Notes: generated by a model not told the origin, from the sequence alone. A stretch of 64,000 nt of DNA from Bacillus sp. FJAT-49711 (GCF_018343715.1 NZ_JAGYPL010000003.1:379784-443783), one strand, 5' to 3'. Counted from the first letter of the stretch, positions 1 to 8,908 are shown. Translations and numbers: made by a program.

Positions 1-597
1 CCCGTATTTACTAGAGACAGGAATAACTTCATCTTCAATATAACGATGCAGCATATTGTATTGAGGTTGGTTTACTACGATTCTATCTAACAAGTATTTA
101 TCTGCAATTCCAACTGCTTCTTCAATTTGTGCAGCGGTCCATTCACTGACACCAGCATAAAGAATCTTGCCTTGGCGAATTAAATCATCGATGACACGCA
201 ATGTTTCATCTACTGGAGTTTCAGGATCATAGCGGTGGCAATAAAAAATATCAACGTATTCCAATTCCATACGCTTTAAGCTATTATGCAGCTGCTCAAA
301 TACATGCTTTCGAGATAGCCCTCTATCATTCGGCCCATCACCCATTGGCCAAAAAGCTTTTGTCGTGATCACATATGATTCTCGAGGAAATTCTTTCAAT
401 GCTTTCGCCATAACGATTTCGCCTTGCCCACGTTCGTAAACGTTTGCAGAATCAAAAAAGTTAATTCCTAATTCATATGCTTTATGTATAGTCTTTTCCG
501 CAGTATTATCTTCTACTGACTTACCATATGTCAGCCAGCTGCCTAAGCTTATTTCACTTACCTTCAAACCCGATCTCCCTAGTCGACGATAATTCAT
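1..597 (-). CDS. Aldo/keto reductase (3' part beyond window edge)
   Basis: The reading frame begins at ATG (position 597) behind the ribosome binding site GGGAG and opens with MNYRRLGRSGLKVSEISLG, the typical N-terminus of the Kv-beta/YhdN-like aldo/keto reductases that reduce aldehydes or ketones with NADPH on a TIM barrel. The frame stays open to base 1, so the C-terminal part of the roughly 310-residue family is missing from the window. The neighbouring dehydrogenase and sugar genes point to a carbohydrate-related substrate, but the substrate itself is not visible. The family assignment is secure. Confidence 0.9.
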   Translation of the reverse strand, partial: MNYRRLGRSGLKVSEISLGSWLTYGKSVEDNTAEKTIHKAYELGINFFDSANVYERGQGEIVMAKALKEFPRESYVITTKAFWPMGDGPNDRGLSRKHVFEQLHNSLKRMELEYVDIFYCHRYDPETPVDETLRVIDDLIRQGKILYAGVSEWTAAQIEEAVGIADKYLLDRIVVNQPQYNMLHRYIEDEVIPVSSKYG

Positions 598-800
598 CTA
601 GACATCTCCCTTTCATCGTAAAAATGGTTCACATTTTTCCAGTGATTCACACTTTTATAATCATGTATTTAGTAGTATGTGTCAAGCGTTCTGTATCGAT
701 ATCTGTACAACGGATTATGTCACAATAGATAGGACTATTTTAAGAATTAATTGAAGTAGTAAATTAAGTTATATCTGTAACAACAGTTAAGTAATCTTGT

Positions 801-1871
801 TCAAGATACCAGTTTCTCAACAATCATTTTGAATAGTTTTAAATCTTCCTTGAAGTCTTCTGGCGTCGTTTTTGGCGTTTTCCCCTCGGTTACTACATCA
901 TAGAAATATTCTAATTCTGCTACATAAGCATCTTTAAATGTAGGACGTAATTCCCTCTCCTCAAATGCTTCTCCTATGGTTTCCTTTATTAGTAGAGTAG
1001 TAGGTAATTGACGAATATAAGGAGTATTGTATTGAATTTTAACTTGCTTCGTATCAGAGAATACTTCTAAATGTGCATCGAATCTTCTTTGTTGATCCAC
1101 ACCTGTCTCAAACGCAGTATAAAAGCCATCATGTTCGAATATTGCATTTATATATCCACCGTCATTCCATTGGACAGCAGATACAACTTGTTTAGGGAAA
1201 CCAATCAATTCCCTCATAGCGGATAAATCATGACTGCTTAAACCGCATAGCAATCTATAAGCATTCTTAATATCATCCGAAGCATCACCAATTGCTTCTT
1301 GTACCATACTTGCTGCCCTTTTCCAGCGTTCCTCCATCGCCGATTGTGGGATATCATTAAATCGATGGACATTATGGGTTTGCTCAATAAATTTATTATT
1401 TGGTCCAATAATATCTCTTACTTTCGCATATTTAATCTTGTTCATCATTTTAACTTCTTTGACACCTTCTATAAAGGCTGGAGCAAAACGTCGCATGTAG
1501 CCTACCATTACTTGAACACCATTTTTATCCCTTGCTTCGATAATCTTGTCAGCATCCTCCATCGTTAAGCACATTGGCTTTTCTACTAAAATATGTTTCT
1601 TATTTTCTGCAGCGGCCACAACGCAATCAGTGTGATACTCGTCGCTATTAAGGACAAATACGACATCAAGATCTTCTTGCTTTGTTAGTTCCACTGCATC
1701 TGTATAAAGATTTGCTACACGGAATTGTTCGCCTAACTTTTTTAATAATTTTACTGAGATATCGCATAAAGCACTGATTTCATATTTACTTGATAGCTGT
1801 TGCAGTATTGGCAAGTGAACGGTTTGGGCTACTTCTCCCAATCCAATTATCCCAACTTTTAATTTTGTCAT
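801..1871 (-). CDS. Gfo/Idh/MocA family NAD(P)-dependent oxidoreductase
   Basis: The 356-residue protein has an N-terminal Rossmann fold with a GLGEVA-type glycine motif around residues 10-15 and the family hallmark EKP at residues 97-99. The C-terminal half matches the Gfo/Idh/MocA dimerisation domain and contains an HDLSAMREL stretch. Members oxidise or reduce sugars, inositols or their derivatives in the cytosol. The start is set at the ATG at 1871, which has GCGAGG eight bases upstream; a TTG seven codons earlier is less likely. Adjacent aldo/keto reductase, nucleoside hydrolase and GH4 genes on the same strand suggest sugar catabolism. The exact substrate cannot be read from the sequence. 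Confidence 0.88.
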   Translation of the reverse strand: MTKLKVGIIGLGEVAQTVHLPILQQLSSKYEISALCDISVKLLKKLGEQFRVANLYTDAVELTKQEDLDVVFVLNSDEYHTDCVVAAAENKKHILVEKPMCLTMEDADKIIEARDKNGVQVMVGYMRRFAPAFIEGVKEVKMMNKIKYAKVRDIIGPNNKFIEQTHNVHRFNDIPQSAMEERWKRAASMVQEAIGDASDDIKNAYRLLCGLSSHDLSAMRELIGFPKQVVSAVQWNDGGYINAIFEHDGFYTAFETGVDQQRRFDAHLEVFSDTKQVKIQYNTPYIRQLPTTLLIKETIGEAFEERELRPTFKDAYVAELEYFYDVVTEGKTPKTTPEDFKEDLKLFKMIVEKLVS

Positions 1872-2011
1872 TTTAAATCCTCGCTTCCTCAATTTCCGTT
1901 AAGTATAGTACATTGTTCTTTTCAATTTTAATTTAATATGAAGTGCTTCTAGGCTGATAAAATAGATTTGGCATTTCTACATCACTAGGATGATTTCTTT
2001 CCTCTCCGCCT

Positions 2012-2914
2012 TTAATTTTTGAGTAATTTGCCAAGTAAAATCTGATTAAATTTTTCACTTTCTACATCTAAACAAATATCTACATTACCATTCGGATCTA
2101 GAACTGAAATTGTTTGACCGGTGACAGGACGATGATCATATTCGATAATCACCTTTGCTTTTTCTGTTTTTACTAGCGTTGGATCTAGTAATAGCGAGAT
2201 AGCTAATGGATCATGCATTGCGGAATGATCCATATTAATAAATTCAAACCACTTTTCTATAAGCTTCGACAAAGCGATATTCAAAGGATCTCCAGATTCC
2301 TTTAACATATTTTTGTCATCGTTATTAATTAGCACCTTCATTGTCACATCTAAACCGACCATCGTAATTGGTGCCCCACTTCCAAATACAACTGATGCTG
2401 CTTCGGGATCACATTTAATATTATGTTCTATGTACGGCAGTGAAAGAGCATTATTTCCTAATCTCGTTACGCCCGCCATCATGATGATTTTTTTAACCTT
2501 TTTTGCAACCTGAGGTTCTCTAATAATAGCTGCAGCGATATTCGTAAGAGGTCCTATAGGAACTAATGTAATTTCCTCCGGATTTTCCATGACTGCTTTA
2601 ATAATAAAATCAACGGCATGCATGTCTTCTATCTTATATTCCTTTTGTGGATCTAGGACTCCTTCACCTTCATGCCCTGCCCACCAAACTTCTCGATTTT
2701 GGAGAATCGTTTGTTCAAGTCCTTTATACACTTTCACATCGGATCTATTACCTAAGTTTAGTAATTCCGCAGCCAATTGCGCACGAACTTCAACATCTCC
2801 ATACACCGTCGTTACACCCTCAATCATTAGCTCCCGAGAACGCATTGCTAACGCCAGCGCCATTGCATCATCCACATCTGAACCAATATCCGTGTCAATA
2901 ATAATTCTTTCCAT
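2012..2914 (-). CDS. Inosine/uridine-preferring nucleoside hydrolase family protein
   Basis: The 300-residue protein opens MERIIIDTDIGSDVDD, with the calcium-binding DTDxGxDxDD signature at residues 7-16 that defines nucleoside N-ribohydrolases (IunH/RihA). The family cleaves nucleosides to the free base plus ribose. The ATG at 2914 is chosen because GGAGGAGAAGG lies directly upstream; an upstream in-frame extension of 21 codons has no family similarity. It lies downstream of the GH4/kinase operon on the same strand, but a terminator-like hairpin at 3102-3140 separates them, so it may have its own promoter. Base specificity is not predictable here. Confidence 0.9.
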   Translation of the reverse strand: MERIIIDTDIGSDVDDAMALALAMRSRELMIEGVTTVYGDVEVRAQLAAELLNLGNRSDVKVYKGLEQTILQNREVWWAGHEGEGVLDPQKEYKIEDMHAVDFIIKAVMENPEEITLVPIGPLTNIAAAIIREPQVAKKVKKIIMMAGVTRLGNNALSLPYIEHNIKCDPEAASVVFGSGAPITMVGLDVTMKVLINNDDKNMLKESGDPLNIALSKLIEKWFEFINMDHSAMHDPLAISLLLDPTLVKTEKAKVIIEYDHRPVTGQTISVLDPNGNVDICLDVESEKFNQILLGKLLKN

Positions 2915-3101
2915 TCTAGCACCTTCTCCTCCAATAAAAATAGCGGAACCTAATGCAAGCGATTTCACACGTTTCAAAAAAATATATATAAAAAATGATT
3001 GTAACTGCCTTCATTTTCAAGATTACTTTAAGGCTATTAAGCTGTCAATCATAGGAAATCTGAATGATTGACTGCTCCAAAAGCCTCTTTCAACAGCATA
3101 C

Positions 3102-3140
3102 AAAACAATCCGCAGACAGAAAGTCCCACGGATTGTTTTT
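3102..3140 (-). terminator. Rho-independent terminator of the GH4 operon
   Basis: An inverted repeat ACAATCCG/CGGATTGT with a 17-base loop is followed on the minus strand by a T-rich tract. It lies immediately beyond the stop of the GH4 glycosidase gene at 3148 and would end the kinase-glycosidase transcript. Confidence 0.75.
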
Positions 3141-3147
3141 ATCATTA

Positions 3148-4461
3148 TTACTTATTGAATTGCGGTAAATAATCTTTGTTAGCTTCTAAAATTTCGTCTA
3201 ATAACGTTTTTGCAAGTGCCGCGGAAGCTACTAGTGGGTGAATTGTCAATGCTTGAAGAGCTTTTTCATAATCACCGTGCACTCCAGCTTCAACTGTTAA
3301 TTCTTCATAAGCTTTAACTACTTGCAGCAACCCTCTAATTTGTGGTGTCATTTCAGCTTGCAATTGAATTGGATGTGCACCTTGAGAGTCGATTACACAG
3401 TTAATTTCTATAGAAACATCATCTGGCAAGCAGGCGATGGCCCCATTGTTACGGACGTTAACTGTTTGAATATCACCTTTGTTTAAATAAATAGAACTCA
3501 TAAGATTCAGTGCAGCTTCTGAATAGTAGGCTCCACCGCGTTCTTGTAATTGTGGCGGTTTAATAGCAAGCTCAGGATCTTTGTAAAGTTCGAACAATTC
3601 AGCTTCGACTCTTTTTACGACATCTGCGCGTGTACCGTTCTTTTCTAGTGATTCTAATTGCTCTTTTAGCATTTCATCTTTCATATAATAGTAGCGATGG
3701 TAGCCACATGGCAATGCTCCTAAAGATTGAAGGAATTCTTTATCCCAGCCAAAGTCAGGAATATTCTTCATTGTTACGCCTTTAGCCTCTGACACTTTTG
3801 ATAGAACTTCATTTGTGATATCATTGCCATCCACTACAATTCTAGTAGTCCAGTTAAGATGATTAATACCCATCATTTCAATATATACTTTGTCGAGCTC
3901 AACATCACATAATCTAGCAATTTGCATTCTTGTTCCGATTGGTAGGTTACATAGACCAATTGATTTTACATTTGTATATTTAATGACAGCTTCTGTGACA
4001 ATACCCGCTGGATTAGTAAAGTTAAATAGATATGCATTTGGAGCTAGTTCTTCAATATCTTTACAAATATCAAGAATGACTGGAATTGTACGAATCGCTT
4101 TAGCAAATCCGCCTGCACCTGTTGTTTCTTGACCGATCACATTATGTTTAAGTGGGATATGCTCATCGCGCTTACGTGCATCAAGCAAACCGACGCGAAG
4201 CTGAGTTGTAACAAAATCTGCATCCTTAATCGCTTCTCTACGATCAAGAGTTAATTTTACATCGATTGGAACTCCTGCTTTTTCAACCATTCTTTTAGCA
4301 AGTGCGCCGACAATCTCTAGTTTGTGTCTACCTTCTTCAATGTCTACTAAATAAAGTTCTCTGATAGGCATTTCATCGTATCTTTTAATAAAACCTTCCA
4401 CAATTTCCGGTGTGTAGGAGGAGCCTCCTCCAATAACTGCAACTTTTAATCCCTTTTTCAT
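3148..4461 (-). CDS. Glycoside hydrolase family 4, 6-phospho-beta-glucosidase-like
   Basis: The 437-residue protein shows the GH4 layout: an N-terminal NAD-binding GGGSSYTPE motif at residues 11-19, FNFTNPAGI near residue 147, and the metal ligands Cys171 (in GLCNLPIG) and His201 (in GINHLNW). GH4 enzymes hydrolyse phosphorylated glycosides by an NAD+- and Mn2+-dependent oxidation-elimination mechanism in the cytosol. The ATG overlaps the stop of the upstream kinase gene by four bases (ATGA), implying translational coupling. No PTS or ABC transporter is present in the operon. The kinase could supply the 6-phosphate, which is inference. It could instead be a closely related 6-phospho-alpha-glycosidase. 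Confidence 0.9.
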   Translation of the reverse strand: MKKGLKVAVIGGGSSYTPEIVEGFIKRYDEMPIRELYLVDIEEGRHKLEIVGALAKRMVEKAGVPIDVKLTLDRREAIKDADFVTTQLRVGLLDARKRDEHIPLKHNVIGQETTGAGGFAKAIRTIPVILDICKDIEELAPNAYLFNFTNPAGIVTEAVIKYTNVKSIGLCNLPIGTRMQIARLCDVELDKVYIEMMGINHLNWTTRIVVDGNDITNEVLSKVSEAKGVTMKNIPDFGWDKEFLQSLGALPCGYHRYYYMKDEMLKEQLESLEKNGTRADVVKRVEAELFELYKDPELAIKPPQLQERGGAYYSEAALNLMSSIYLNKGDIQTVNVRNNGAIACLPDDVSIEINCVIDSQGAHPIQLQAEMTPQIRGLLQVVKAYEELTVEAGVHGDYEKALQALTIHPLVASAALAKTLLDEILEANKDYLPQFNK

Positions 4462-5444
4462 ACTTCATAGCCTCCATACGAATTAAATTTTTCATATATA
4501 TCATCCGTTGCGGTGATACCTAAATGATCCATCCCTAGTAATACTGCTCCATAAACCGGTTCCATTTCCGGAATGACTAATTCAATTTGTTTAAGATGAT
4601 CCGCTTCTATCGTTTTTCTTAGCGCTTCAAGCAAGTATTTATTTTGCCCTTTTTGAACTATGCTTCCCGTCAATACAATTGGAATCGGTTGATCAAGGTC
4701 TCCAAGATTTTTAATGACAGCACTTGCCGCCAATCCTAATTCATTGCCCATCTTTTCCATTAGACTAATTGCTAATTTATCGCCTTTATCTGCCGCCTCA
4801 TGAAGAATAAGAGCAAGATTATTGGGTGCATGATAAATATCGTGGTCTAGAAAATGGTTAAATAATTCTTCCATATCTTTATGGCCGAAAAACTTTGGTA
4901 CCATTTCCGTCAATACAGAGGGTTGTTCTCGTTGTTCCCATGAACGTACCGCAGCACGGAATGTCTCTTGAGCCATGGCACCTCCGCCTGCAAAATCACC
5001 AAAGAAGTAGCCGAATCCACCCACTTGCACTTGCTTCCCATCCCTGTTTCTACCAGCTGCATTTGTCCCTGTTCCACATACTAATACGACACCGGTATAG
5101 TTTTTAGAACCAATCCTTAAACCTTCCATTGTGTCACAAACAAGGTCCCATTTCTCAAATGGAATTCTTTTCAAGCCGGAATCCAGTATAGCGATATCCT
5201 TTGGTCGATCAGCACCTGCAAGGCCATATTGAACAAAATCAATATCCTTATAGTCAAGTTCTGCGGATTTCAACGCGGCTTCAATCGACGCTGTAATGTT
5301 TTCAACTGCTTTATCAATTCCGACAGTTTGATAGTTTCCACCGCCTCCGCCAGAAACTCCTTTTCCGAGCAGATTCCCATTCTCATCAGAAATAACGGTA
5401 AATGTTTTACTTCCTCCACCGTCAACACCCATAATAATTGACAT
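4458..5444 (-). CDS. BadF/BadG-type sugar kinase (N-acetylglucosamine kinase-like)
   Basis: The protein opens MSIIMGVDGGGSKTF, with the ASKHA phosphate-1 loop DGGGSKT at residues 8-14, and later carries VLVCGTGTNAAG and VLTGSIVQKG motifs typical of the BadF/BadG/BcrA/BcrD ATPase family. Members beside sugar genes phosphorylate N-acetylglucosamine or related sugars. The start at 5444 is preferred because GGGGG lies six bases upstream, whereas the ATG two codons earlier abuts the ribosome binding site. The gene is first in an operon with the GH4 glycosidase and is divergent from a GntR/UTRA regulator. Phosphorylation of an imported sugar or disaccharide for the GH4 enzyme is inferred. Confidence 0.85.
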   Translation of the reverse strand: MSIIMGVDGGGSKTFTVISDENGNLLGKGVSGGGGGNYQTVGIDKAVENITASIEAALKSAELDYKDIDFVQYGLAGADRPKDIAILDSGLKRIPFEKWDLVCDTMEGLRIGSKNYTGVVLVCGTGTNAAGRNRDGKQVQVGGFGYFFGDFAGGGAMAQETFRAAVRSWEQREQPSVLTEMVPKFFGHKDMEELFNHFLDHDIYHAPNNLALILHEAADKGDKLAISLMEKMGNELGLAASAVIKNLGDLDQPIPIVLTGSIVQKGQNKYLLEALRKTIEADHLKQIELVIPEMEPVYGAVLLGMDHLGITATDDIYEKFNSYGGYEV

Positions 5445-5469
5445 TCTCATCCCCCTTCTCTACATTTTT

Positions 5470-5483
5470 TGAGAGCGTTTTCT
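5470..5483 (-). promoter_or_regulatory. cre box (CcpA site) in the leader of the kinase-GH4 operon
   Basis: TGAGAGCGTTTTCT matches the catabolite-responsive element consensus TGWNANCGNTNWCA at 13 of 14 positions. It lies 26 bases upstream of the kinase start and downstream of the predicted promoter, where CcpA would block elongation when glucose is present. Confidence 0.65.
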
Positions 5484-5562
5484 ATAATTTGAATAACACA
5501 CATCACCGATAGACGAATCATGTTGATTTAAAAAATCCACTTAAAATATTGTTACTATCTTT

Positions 5563-5591
5563 AATTTACACTTGTTATAACAAATAGTCAA
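5563..5591 (-). promoter_or_regulatory. Promoter of the kinase-GH4 operon with operator in its spacer
   Basis: On the minus strand TTGACT (5586-5591) and TAAATT (5563-5568) are separated by exactly 17 bases. The spacer holds the perfect 12-base palindrome TTGTTATAACAA (5572-5583), well placed for a dimeric GntR repressor to exclude RNA polymerase. A related half-conserved copy, TTGTTATGACCA, lies at 5680-5691 just before the regulator gene. That the divergent GntR/UTRA protein binds these sites is inferred. Confidence 0.6.
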
Positions 5592-5718
5592 TATGAAACT
5601 TATTGCATTCTATCTATATCTTTTACAAAAATAAATGCTTATAATAGATTTTAATCCGAATAATATACGATTTATTTAGTTGTTATGACCATTTTTGAAG
5701 AAAATTGGGGGAGTGCAT

Positions 5719-6465
5719 ATGGATTCTGTCAAAGAACAAGCGGCTTTATATAATATTGTAAAAAATAAGATTCTTGATCAAATTAAAGCAGGCAAATATG
5801 AAGTTGGTGATAAACTTCCGACTGAAATGGAATTATGCGAGGAATATAGCGTCAGCCGCACCACTGTTAGAATCGCCTTGCAACAACTTGCTCTGGAAGG
5901 AAGAATTCATAGAATTCAAGGAAAAGGTACTTTTGTATCTAAGCCTAAGATTCAGACATCTTTAACAACTACCGAAAAGGGATTCGCCAGTCAATTAATT
6001 GAACAAGGTTATCAACCAAAAACGAGCATTCTGGATCTTAGAGTGATTCCTGCTGATCAAACACTAGCTGTAAATTTACAAATTAATGAGAATGATCCTG
6101 TTACGAGGTTAACTCGGATTCGTTATGCGAATGACGAACCACTATTCTATTCTATTTCATATATACCATGGCAATTTGCTCCAGGACTAGTCAATGATGA
6201 AGAAGGATGTAAAAGCTCATTGTTCCAACTTTTACAAGAAAAATATAAAGTAGAAATTCATAAAACAATCGAAACGATTGAACCCATACTTGCAAATGAG
6301 ACAGTAAGTGAATATTTAGGAATCCCAGAAGGGTCACCCGTTTTTTCCTTAGAAACACTTACTTACAATGACGATATGAAACCAATTGAGTTTTCAGATT
6401 CCGTATTTAGGGGCGATCGATCAAAATTTACAATTGAAAGGTTTTATACTACTTCGACTATATAA
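5719..6465 (+). CDS. GntR/HutC-family transcriptional regulator with UTRA domain
   Basis: The 248-residue protein has an N-terminal winged helix (about residues 8-75, containing DKLPTEMELCEEYSVSRTTVR) followed by a UTRA ligand-binding domain of the HutC/NagR type (about residues 90-240). Such regulators respond to phosphorylated sugars. The ATG at 5719 is chosen because GGGGGAG precedes it by five bases; an ATG eight codons upstream has no such signal. The gene is divergent from the kinase-GH4 operon, and palindromes lie in the 275-base gap, consistent with local control and autoregulation. The effector is unknown; a sugar phosphate made by the adjacent kinase is the natural guess. Confidence 0.88.
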   Translation: MDSVKEQAALYNIVKNKILDQIKAGKYEVGDKLPTEMELCEEYSVSRTTVRIALQQLALEGRIHRIQGKGTFVSKPKIQTSLTTTEKGFASQLIEQGYQPKTSILDLRVIPADQTLAVNLQINENDPVTRLTRIRYANDEPLFYSISYIPWQFAPGLVNDEEGCKSSLFQLLQEKYKVEIHKTIETIEPILANETVSEYLGIPEGSPVFSLETLTYNDDMKPIEFSDSVFRGDRSKFTIERFYTTSTI

Positions 6466-6499
6466 TATTATTGTAATTTATGAGTTGTAAAATTTTATC

Positions 6500-6513
6500 T
6501 GAAAGCGTTGTCA
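6500..6513. promoter_or_regulatory. Perfect-consensus cre box
   Basis: TGAAAGCGTTGTCA matches all 14 positions of TGWNANCGNTNWCA. It lies between the GntR stop and its terminator, about 130 bases upstream of the amino-acid ABC operon. Which gene it controls is uncertain. Confidence 0.5.
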
Positions 6514-6518
6514 ATTAC

Positions 6519-6556
6519 TAGAGTCTTTTCCTTTAATGGGAAAGGCTCTTTTGTCT
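6519..6556 (+). terminator. Terminator of the GntR regulator gene
   Basis: GAGTCTTTTCC pairs with GGGAAAGGCTC across a short loop and is followed by TTTTGTCTTTT. It ends the regulator transcript and separates it from the ABC importer. Confidence 0.75.
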
Positions 6557-6639
6557 TTTGCGATTATCTTGTCGAAAATAGGGTAAAGAAAAATGTCTAA
6601 CGACTAAATCATAAAGGTCGAAAAACATAGGAGGGGTCC

Positions 6640-7422
6640 ATTATTTTTAGGAAAAAGATTGTACTTTTTATTGTTTTTATTTGTCTATTAGTTCCTCTTG
6701 CAGCATGCGGCAACAGCGGGGGAGGGAAAAAGTATACAGTCGCAACAGATTCAAATTTCAAACCTTTCGAATATTTAAATCCTAAAACCGGTGAGCTAGA
6801 AGGATTTGATATTGATTTATTAAAGGAAATTGCGAAGAGAGCTAAGTTTGAAGTCGACTTTGAAACAATGGATTTTGATGGTGTGCTCGCCGGTATGCAG
6901 TCAGGGCGTTATCCAATTGGAATTGCGGGCATGTCTATAACAGAAAAACGAAAAGAATCAATTGACTTTTCAATTCCATATTATGACTCTGGAATGATTA
7001 TGATGGTACCAGAAAACAGCGATATTCAGTCAATTGATGATGTCGATGGGAAGAAAATTGGTTCTCGTCAAGGATCGACAAGTCAAACGTATTTAAAGGA
7101 AAATACAAAAGCAAAAGTAGAGGCCTTTCCAGAAATCGTTACTGCCTATCTTGATGTAAAGGAAGGTAGACTGGATGGAGCATTATATGATTTACCGAAT
7201 GTAAAATACTATATTGCTCAAGAAGGAGAAGGCAAGTTAAAAACGGTAGGTGAAGTATTGCAAGGGGAATCGTATGGAATCGCCTTTACGAAAGGATCAG
7301 AAATCGTTGACGATGCAAACAAAGCGTTGCAAAGCATGATCGATGACGGCACATATGCGAAAATCTTTGAAAAATACTTCGGCGAGCCTCCAGCAGAGAA
7401 ATGGTTAGGAAAAGAGAAATAG
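6640..7422 (+). CDS. Polar amino-acid ABC transporter substrate-binding lipoprotein with ATT start
   Basis: The protein binds an amino acid, probably glutamine, arginine or similar, outside the membrane and delivers it to the permease encoded next. The coding frame runs back past the first ATG (6868) through a signal peptide with the lipobox LAAC and then KKYTVATDSNFKPFEY, the normal N-terminus of bacterial extracellular solute-binding family 3. There is no ATG, GTG or TTG between the in-frame stop at 6628 and the lipobox. AGGAGGGG at 6629-6636 sits at ideal distance from two consecutive ATT codons (6640, 6643), so ATT initiation is inferred. The roughly 260-residue length fits the family. 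A point mutation or sequencing error that changed ATG is the alternative. Confidence 0.85.
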   Translation: MIFRKKIVLFIVFICLLVPLAACGNSGGGKKYTVATDSNFKPFEYLNPKTGELEGFDIDLLKEIAKRAKFEVDFETMDFDGVLAGMQSGRYPIGIAGMSITEKRKESIDFSIPYYDSGMIMMVPENSDIQSIDDVDGKKIGSRQGSTSQTYLKENTKAKVEAFPEIVTAYLDVKEGRLDGALYDLPNVKYYIAQEGEGKLKTVGEVLQGESYGIAFTKGSEIVDDANKALQSMIDDGTYAKIFEKYFGEPPAEKWLGKEK

Positions 7423-7458
7423 GATACTTCATCTTTAGCCAAGGGAGAGATTTATTGA

Positions 7459-8121
7459 ATGTTAGATGCTTTTATTGATAGTCATTATATACAAAGTCTA
7501 CCCTTCCTACTAAAGGGTTTAGTTTGGACAATCTTTATTACGGTAGTTGGTCTTATTCTAGGATTTATCCTAGGCGCCCTAGTTGGTTTAGGAAGGCTCT
7601 CAAGTAAAAAATACATCCGGATCTTATGTACAGTGTATGTTGAAGTCATCCGTGGAACTCCTATTCTCGTACAAGTTTTATTCATTTATTTAGGGTTAAC
7701 CGAGCAAGTGATCGGGGTTAATATTGATAAGGTTACTGCCTCTATCATTGCTATTTCAATTAATGCAGGTGCATATATAGCTGAAATTGTTCGCGGCGCA
7801 GTCGATTCGATCGATAAAGGTCAACACGAAGCCGGAAGATCCATCGGCCTCTCCAAGAAACAAACGATGCGCTATATCATTTGGCCCCAAGCTTTTAAAC
7901 GCATGATTCCCCCATTAGGAAATCAATTTATCATTAGTTTAAAAGATACATCCCTTTTTTCGGTTATTGCGGTCGGTGAACTTTTATATATGGGTAAGCA
8001 ATATTACAACGTAACTTATACACCCTTTCAAACATTAACTATGGTGTGCGTTCTTTATTTACTTATTACAATACCAACTTCATATTTTTTAAGAAGACTA
8101 GAAAGGAAGATGGATGTCTAG
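7459..8121 (+). CDS. Polar amino-acid ABC transporter permease
   Basis: This 220-residue inner-membrane protein has about five hydrophobic segments and the HisM/GlnP-family cytoplasmic loop [33 protein letters not shown] (EAA motif), which contacts the ATPase. It starts 36 bases after the lipoprotein gene behind AAGGGAGAG, and its 3' end overlaps the ATPase gene by eight bases, so the three genes form a complete type I importer operon. Substrate class is inferred from the family: a polar amino acid such as glutamine, arginine or cystine. Confidence 0.92.
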   Translation: MLDAFIDSHYIQSLPFLLKGLVWTIFITVVGLILGFILGALVGLGRLSSKKYIRILCTVYVEVIRGTPILVQVLFIYLGLTEQVIGVNIDKVTASIIAISINAGAYIAEIVRGAVDSIDKGQHEAGRSIGLSKKQTMRYIIWPQAFKRMIPPLGNQFIISLKDTSLFSVIAVGELLYMGKQYYNVTYTPFQTLTMVCVLYLLITIPTSYFLRRLERKMDV

Positions 8122-8845
8122 TATGATCACTGTAAACAATTTGCATAAGTACTTTGATGAGCTGGAAGTGTTAAAAGGAATCAATGCAGACATTGACGAA
8201 AATGAAGTGGTATGTGTCATCGGTCCATCTGGTTCTGGTAAGAGTACCTTTCTTCGCTGCTTGAATTTGCTTGAGGATATAACTTCTGGTGATGTGATTA
8301 TTGATGGTGAGAATCTTACCGGAGAAAAAGTAGACATTAATCGTTTACGCTCTCAAGTCGGGATGGTATTCCAGCATTTTAATCTTTTTCCACATATGAC
8401 GGTACTGGAAAATATCACATTAGGACCTATGAAAGTTAAGGGGATTTCTAGCGAAGAAGCGAAACGAGAAGCCTTTCCACTATTGGAGAAGGTTGGATTA
8501 GCCGATAAAGCAGATGACTTTCCTGATAGTCTATCTGGGGGACAAAAACAACGAGTGGCGATCGCCAGAGCACTCGCGATGAATCCTAAAGTGATGCTGT
8601 TTGACGAACCGACATCCGCGTTAGATCCAGAGCTTGTCGGCGATGTCCTCCAAGTCATGAAAGACTTAGCCAAAGAAGGCATGACCATGGTCGTCGTCAC
8701 CCATGAGATGGGATTCGCTCGAGAAGTCGGCGACCGAGTAATCTTTATGGACGAAGGAATCGTAATGGAAGAAGGCGATCCCGATCAAATTTTTGATCGA
8801 CCTGAAAATCCGAGAACACAGGAATTTTTGAGTAAGATTTTGTAG
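8114..8845 (+). CDS. Polar amino-acid ABC transporter ATP-binding protein (GlnQ/ArtR-like)
   Basis: The 243-residue cytosolic ATPase has Walker A GPSGSGKS (about residues 36-43), a Q-loop FQHFNLFPH, the signature LSGGQKQR, Walker [14 protein letters not shown] and the switch histidine in VVTHEMG. The sequence is characteristic of the GlnQ/HisP subfamily serving amino-acid importers. The start at 8114 overlaps the permease gene; an internal ATG three codons later is an alternative. A strong terminator follows at 8870, closing the operon. Confidence 0.93.
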   Translation: MSSMITVNNLHKYFDELEVLKGINADIDENEVVCVIGPSGSGKSTFLRCLNLLEDITSGDVIIDGENLTGEKVDINRLRSQVGMVFQHFNLFPHMTVLENITLGPMKVKGISSEEAKREAFPLLEKVGLADKADDFPDSLSGGQKQRVAIARALAMNPKVMLFDEPTSALDPELVGDVLQVMKDLAKEGMTMVVVTHEMGFAREVGDRVIFMDEGIVMEEGDPDQIFDRPENPRTQEFLSKIL

Positions 8846-8869
8846 CACAAAATAAAAACCATGAAGAAA

Positions 8870-8908
8870 CAACCGCCTTTTTAGAGAAATCTCAAGGCGG
8901 TTTTTCTT
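8870..8908 (+). terminator. Terminator of the amino-acid ABC operon
   Basis: AACCGCCTT pairs with AAGGCGGTT around a 15-base loop and is followed by TTTCTTTT, 25 bases beyond the ATPase stop codon. Confidence 0.85.

Noticed and set aside
528-728. 66-codon plus-strand frame.
   Set aside because: It is antisense to the aldo/keto reductase start, with no ribosome binding site or family similarity.
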